From: Lindgomyces ingoldianus
Lineage: Eukaryota > Ascomycota > Dothideomycetes > Pleosporales > Lindgomycetaceae
Assembly: GCF_010093535.1 (NCBI RefSeq)
Contig: NW_022985172.1
Span: 613,498-677,497, forward strand
DNA: 64,000 bases
Direction of reading: 5' to 3'
In this document: positions 60,425 to 64,000 of the stretch, one piece after another
Layout: each line of letters begins with the position of its first letter
Numbering within the stretch: position 1 is the first letter of the stretch
Program-made: the position numbers and the translations under genes
The notes under the pieces: model-generated
The model's input: the letters and a program-made list of their open reading frames with translations, nothing else
The model's database searches: none
What the model was told of the DNA's origin: nothing

Positions 60425-61508
60425 AACTGGTAGGGTCTTGGGAGGACTAGTTGCAAACCGGGAGGCTGGAAGGGGTTGGCGAGTCCTAGCCAATCGTGCC
60501 GCATGGCGGCCACCGACTGATTTCGTCGTCGTTGTCGTCTGGTCTAGCGCTCGTACCGGAATTGGGCGAAGTTTCTGGATGGAAATAGGGATCTTGCACA
60601 CAAATGCGGAAGCAGCTGAGATGACAGAGGTGGTCGCAGTAAGGGAGAGAGGATTCAGCCTTGCCGTAGTGATGAAAACTAAATCCTGACTTAGCACGTA
60701 TAAGGTCAGCGAGATGTTAATGGGGGTACAACCTGGCAGGTTACCTACCAGATACCGTAGGTATGAAGAAGAAGAGAAAGGACGCAGTAGAAGAGGCGGC
60801 TTATATCTCTGTACACCGTAGCTCCTCCCAACGGCGGGCAGAGTCGTGCAACCGCTTGGCAACGGGAATTTTGAAGGAGATCATGAACAGGTTTTTGTTG
60901 ACGATCAAACAGTATAAAAATGAGACTAGTGATTAATAATTTGCCAAGGAGACTCAGAATGGTGATAGACGGGAGAAACTCACAAAACGAACGCGAGTTT
61001 AGAGGAAGCGTCATTCAAGGCTCAGTACCAAAGAAAAGCCTCGCCCTATTGGTGCTAGATCACCTACCGCGGAGCAAAATTAGAATACATGGTCTCTTCT
61101 TCGAATTTTGCCCAAGCACCTAATGAATCAAGTGGAAGCTATCCAGTGCTGATTACTATCACCGCCAATTCAATCAACTCACCACGGAACCTGAGGCTAG
61201 AGCACGCATTCTCAGAGAACATCGCCTATCTCTCGATCCTAGACTCCCTCCCTAGACACGCTAATCGTATACCTTGTGTTGTTTTTCACGCACATAACCA
61301 TCTCACTGACATATGCGTTCCGGGAACGAACATATTTAAATCTGCTCTACAGAATTCTGCACTCCACCATATTCTGACTGTTCGATTTTGACACTCGAAC
61401 CATTTTGATGTGCTTGGCTAAGTTGCATGTCCAAGCTTTGAATCGATTTCAAATCGTCGCACTATGAAGGTATATCATCAATCATGATAGCGCTAAGCGC
61501 AGGATTGC
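60425..61508. other. 5' flank of the decayed gene and 3' flank of BUD22
   Basis: The first 440 bases carry an open minus-strand frame that may include earlier exons of the decayed gene. The rest has no supported feature. Confidence 0.4.
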
Positions 61509-62825
61509 CTAGTCAAAGACAACTTTCTTCCCCTGTGGCTTCAGATCCATCTTTTTCTCCTTTGCAGCCTTAGCTGCTTGCCAACTCGGATGTAACTGAC
61601 CTACATCATCTCTCCTCGTAGCCTTCCTCGGCCCCAATGGCAGGGCATTCTCGCCGCTCCTCTCGGGTCCTCTTCCACTAGGTTTCATACCACGTGTGCG
61701 GCCTTTGCCTGCGCTCCTGCTGGAATCCACGGCCCCCTTCTTGGTGTCCCATCCCTTGTTCCTTTCCTGCTTCTGCACATGCTTAGCCTTCTCGCCGAAC
61801 TTCTTCTCCCAGATCTGCTGTCTTGCACGTTGGCCCCTTCGATTTCTCCTGGGTGCCACGTCGATGTCGAGATCAGAAGCTTCGGAATCGGTGCCAGAGT
61901 AATAGCCGCCCATAGTAAGGGAGGGTAGGAATGTAGATTTGGACGCTGTGCCATGATCCTTTGTTCTTGGTTTTGGTTTTGGGGGAGGCATTGAAGAGCC
62001 GCCTTCCGAATCTGAATCTGCGGATGAAGTAATATCGGATGGGGACACTGATTTTCTGCTCTCATCGTCAAGGCTTGCTAAATCCGAAAGTATTGAGTCT
62101 TCGCTGTTGTCTTCGGAAAAGTCGTCCTCACTGTCCTCAACACTTGGCGGACGATGACCCTCTGACAAAGAGTCATCGCTATCTTCTCCGGCCGATGATG
62201 GTGCAGCAATTCGAGCATCAAATGCAGCGAAGGTCTCCCCATCTTCATCACTGAGGTCATCAATAGACTCCTGATCCTTCCGTACCTTCTTCTGCTTTGA
62301 ATCTACCTTATCTTTATGCGCATCAACCTGCGCCTTCTGAATGCCAGCCTCCACGCCCAAAATCTCTTTCAGATCATTAATCGCATCGTTCACAACCTTC
62401 CTCACGCCATGCACCTTATACAGCCTCGCACATACGTTCAACGCCACCTGCTCCTTCACTTCCCTATCCACCTCGCTCACACTCCTCGGCAATGCCTCAT
62501 TATCCCGGATACTCTTTACCCTCTGTACCGTCTTCCGCAAATGCTGTTCCGCGACCTTCGCAAACTCTAAGCTCTTAAGCACCGCGTACTCGGCATCCAA
62601 CCGCACTACTGCCTTCTCGTCGTTCTTATCTTTCGCAGCCTTGCGGCGTCGACTGTATTTTTGTCGTTCGAAGCCGGCGCCGAGACGGAGGGCGGATATT
62701 AAGGCTTTGGTAGAGGTTTCAAGTTGTTGACTGCAGAGCTTTTTTTGCCGGCTTATGAGGCGTGAAGGGGAGGAGCCGAGGGCGGGGAAAGAGGAAGTGC
62801 CTTCGCAGCGCTTTCTTTTCGGCAT
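61509..62825 (-). CDS. BUD22: BUD22 family ribosome-biogenesis protein
   Basis: Single-exon gene of 438 residues, starting at the ATG at 62825. Yeast Bud22 acts in the nucleolus in 18S rRNA maturation and small-subunit processome assembly; human SRFBP1 is related. Visible: a helical, basic N-terminal part (SRRRKAAKDKND, KVAEQHLRKTVQRVKSIRDN), a central acidic/Ser run (about residues 190-280), and the conserved C-terminal block: SLTMGGYYSG from residue 302, RRGQRARQQIWEKKFG at about 328-343, LHPSWQAAKAAKEKK at 411-425, and the terminal GKKVVFD. Family identification rests mainly on this C-terminal block. The length is normal for filamentous fungi. Confidence 0.9.
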   Translation of the reverse strand: MPKRKRCEGTSSFPALGSSPSRLISRQKKLCSQQLETSTKALISALRLGAGFERQKYSRRRKAAKDKNDEKAVVRLDAEYAVLKSLEFAKVAEQHLRKTVQRVKSIRDNEALPRSVSEVDREVKEQVALNVCARLYKVHGVRKVVNDAINDLKEILGVEAGIQKAQVDAHKDKVDSKQKKVRKDQESIDDLSDEDGETFAAFDARIAAPSSAGEDSDDSLSEGHRPPSVEDSEDDFSEDNSEDSILSDLASLDDESRKSVSPSDITSSADSDSEGGSSMPPPKPKPRTKDHGTASKSTFLPSLTMGGYYSGTDSEASDLDIDVAPRRNRRGQRARQQIWEKKFGEKAKHVQKQERNKGWDTKKGAVDSSRSAGKGRTRGMKPSGRGPERSGENALPLGPRKATRRDDVGQLHPSWQAAKAAKEKKMDLKPQGKKVVFD

Positions 62826-63039
62826 GTTGGGTAGTTAGAGGCGGGCGTGGCCGTAGTTAATGAGAGTGACGTGTGTGTGGATAATTTTGGAGAGGTGAGT
62901 TGCAAAAAATCGGGTAAAATTGCCATTCGAGATGTGGCCCGTGCATACATATCATGAACGCGAGTTACGCGGCTCCCGAGAGTCTTACTCTACTGAGACG
63001 AAGAGGGGCGCGTGCTGAATTCTCACTCTTTCAAGCGAC

Positions 63040-63600
63040 TATCATCCAGCTTTAACTGCCTATATGGAATACCCCAATACTTCGTCTGCCAGCCAGTAGC
63101 TCGAACAATAGCTTGAATCTGTCGTGGTACGCTGGTGATGAGGTCATTGATCATTTCCTCAGGAATCTCTCTCCAAGCCCTCTGGGCACAGTCGACAAAA
63201 TACTCTCTATCTACTCACCTAAATCCTTGATCCCCAAGCTCTGGATACAGTGCAACTGTCTTCTGCTTCAAGAGCCAGTGGAGATGTTCAATGGGGTTAA
63301 GATCTGGTGAGAACAGTGGCCAATCTATGGCCTCGGTTTCATAAGCAGCCGGCCATTTGCATGTTGCACCAGAGGTGGATTTTGGCGTGTTATCTAACTA
63401 GACTTCCGACTTTCCTCAGCTTTGTCGCTCAAATATTTTCCATTTTATTGTATCGCATAATACCTTGCGAGAGAAGTTGAGGTTCCTTGCAATCCGAGTC
63501 ATGATCACGCGGTTTTTAACGCACTGCGCACGTGGGGAGGGAGCGCTTGCTTCGGCTGTCTGTTTCCTACTATGTCTAACCATAGACGACGCATTGTTAC
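63040..63600 (-). mobile_element. Internally deleted Tc1/mariner transposase relic
   Basis: The minus strand carries the C-terminal third of a Tc1/mariner DDE transposase: EAIDWPLFSPDLNPIEHL (with the third catalytic acidic residue), HWLLKQKTVALYPELG, a TAG, then CAQRAWREIPEEMINDLI, SVPRQIQAIVRATG and TKYWGIPYR. Just upstream (63,480-63,590) a short piece resembles the N-terminal helix-turn-helix region (RVIMTRIARNLNFSRK). The catalytic middle part between them is missing. I could not identify terminal inverted repeats. Confidence 0.75.
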
Positions 63601-64000
63601 TTGGCTGAATTAAGACTAGTTGGCTCTCTGTTTAGGTAAACCATTTTAATTTTTAGTGGTGGGAAAAGTGTCACCAAACCAATATCTTGGCGCCGTAGTT
63701 GGCTCAAATTGCAAGTTTGGAGTAATTTGGTTCAAACCCTAGATCAACTTCACAGCTTGGCCGACACTTGTCCCGCGACGTCCGGCAGGCCGATGTTCAC
63801 AACTCGCAATCTCTTCATTCAAGACGCATCCAGAGCAATATGTACCCCAGTAAAACCTTCCTCAGCTCCTCCCGACCCAAGAGAGCTTCCAAGAGCCGAG
63901 CTATGCTTACCAAAGCCTCTCGTCGAGAGCGACCGCCGGGGGTTCCGGCCAGTGCTGCCCCTAATTGAGGGATATACACTCGGCCTGGAATATACTCTCA
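63601..64000. other. No supported feature
   Basis: Short frames only; may include the far end of the Tc1/mariner relic. A GGTTCAAACCC string at about 63729 resembles a tRNA B box but lacks a matching A box and acceptor stem. Confidence 0.4.

Noticed and set aside
63727..63737. tRNA B-box-like GGTTCAAACCC
   Set aside because: No A box at the right distance and no pairing acceptor or T stem, so no tRNA call. Other GGTTCGA strings in the window failed the same test.
1..64000. CRISPR arrays, bacterial operons or phage genes
   Set aside because: Spliceosomal introns throughout and fungal gene families; no regularly spaced identical repeats with unique spacers were seen.

Overview
The window reads as nuclear DNA of a filamentous ascomycete (Pezizomycotina). 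Genes carry many short introns of the GT...CTAAC-like...AG type. The protein repertoire is fungal: a Zn2Cys6 factor, an AreA-like DUF1752/DUF3295 protein, a long CCCH+CHY zinc protein, BUD22 and an HP1 with chromo and chromoshadow domains. One retrotransposon shows C-to-T/G-to-A decay of the repeat-induced point mutation (RIP) type. A Leotiomycete is possible, but I cannot fix the class from the sequence.

Layout. 1-2.4 kb: gene-poor, with one diverged duplication. 2.4-4.8 kb: five-exon Zn2Cys6 regulator. 4.9-19.4 kb: a long stretch with no gene I can support. 19.4-21.2 kb: AreA-like DUF1752/DUF3295 gene. 23.0-27.5 kb: 14-exon CCCH/CHY zinc-finger gene containing an 8-nt microexon. 27.5-31.9 kb: no supported gene. 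31.9-36.5 kb: divergent pair CCT5 (minus) and HP1 (plus); the last CCT5 intron holds a same-strand Cys/His-rich open frame. 37.5-38.9 kb: a 47-aa single-pass membrane microprotein with a 5'-UTR intron, and a 46-aa Cys/His ORF. 40.7-47.8 kb: a 721-bp hAT-like non-autonomous element (8-bp target duplication), then a complete 6,067-bp Ty1/copia element on the minus strand (5-bp target duplication, 218-bp LTRs, heavily mutated interior). 48-50 kb: MFS transporter. 51.8-60.4 kb: a patch of decaying, lineage-specific genes with in-frame stops and frameshifts, interrupted by an intact methionine-R-sulfoxide reductase. 61.5-62.8 kb: BUD22. 63.0-63.6 kb: internally deleted Tc1/mariner relic.

The housekeeping genes (CCT5, HP1, BUD22, MsrB) are intact and canonical. 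The accessory part from 38 to 61 kb is shaped by transposons and gene loss. The genes do not form one pathway. The best candidates for something undescribed are the membrane microprotein, the Cys/His-rich frame nested in the CCT5 intron, the 8-nt microexon that supplies part of the CHY finger, and the sharply bounded, trinucleotide-biased mutation footprint over the copia element. Exon coordinates were worked out by hand. Each spliced CDS sums to a multiple of three and restores family motifs across junctions.
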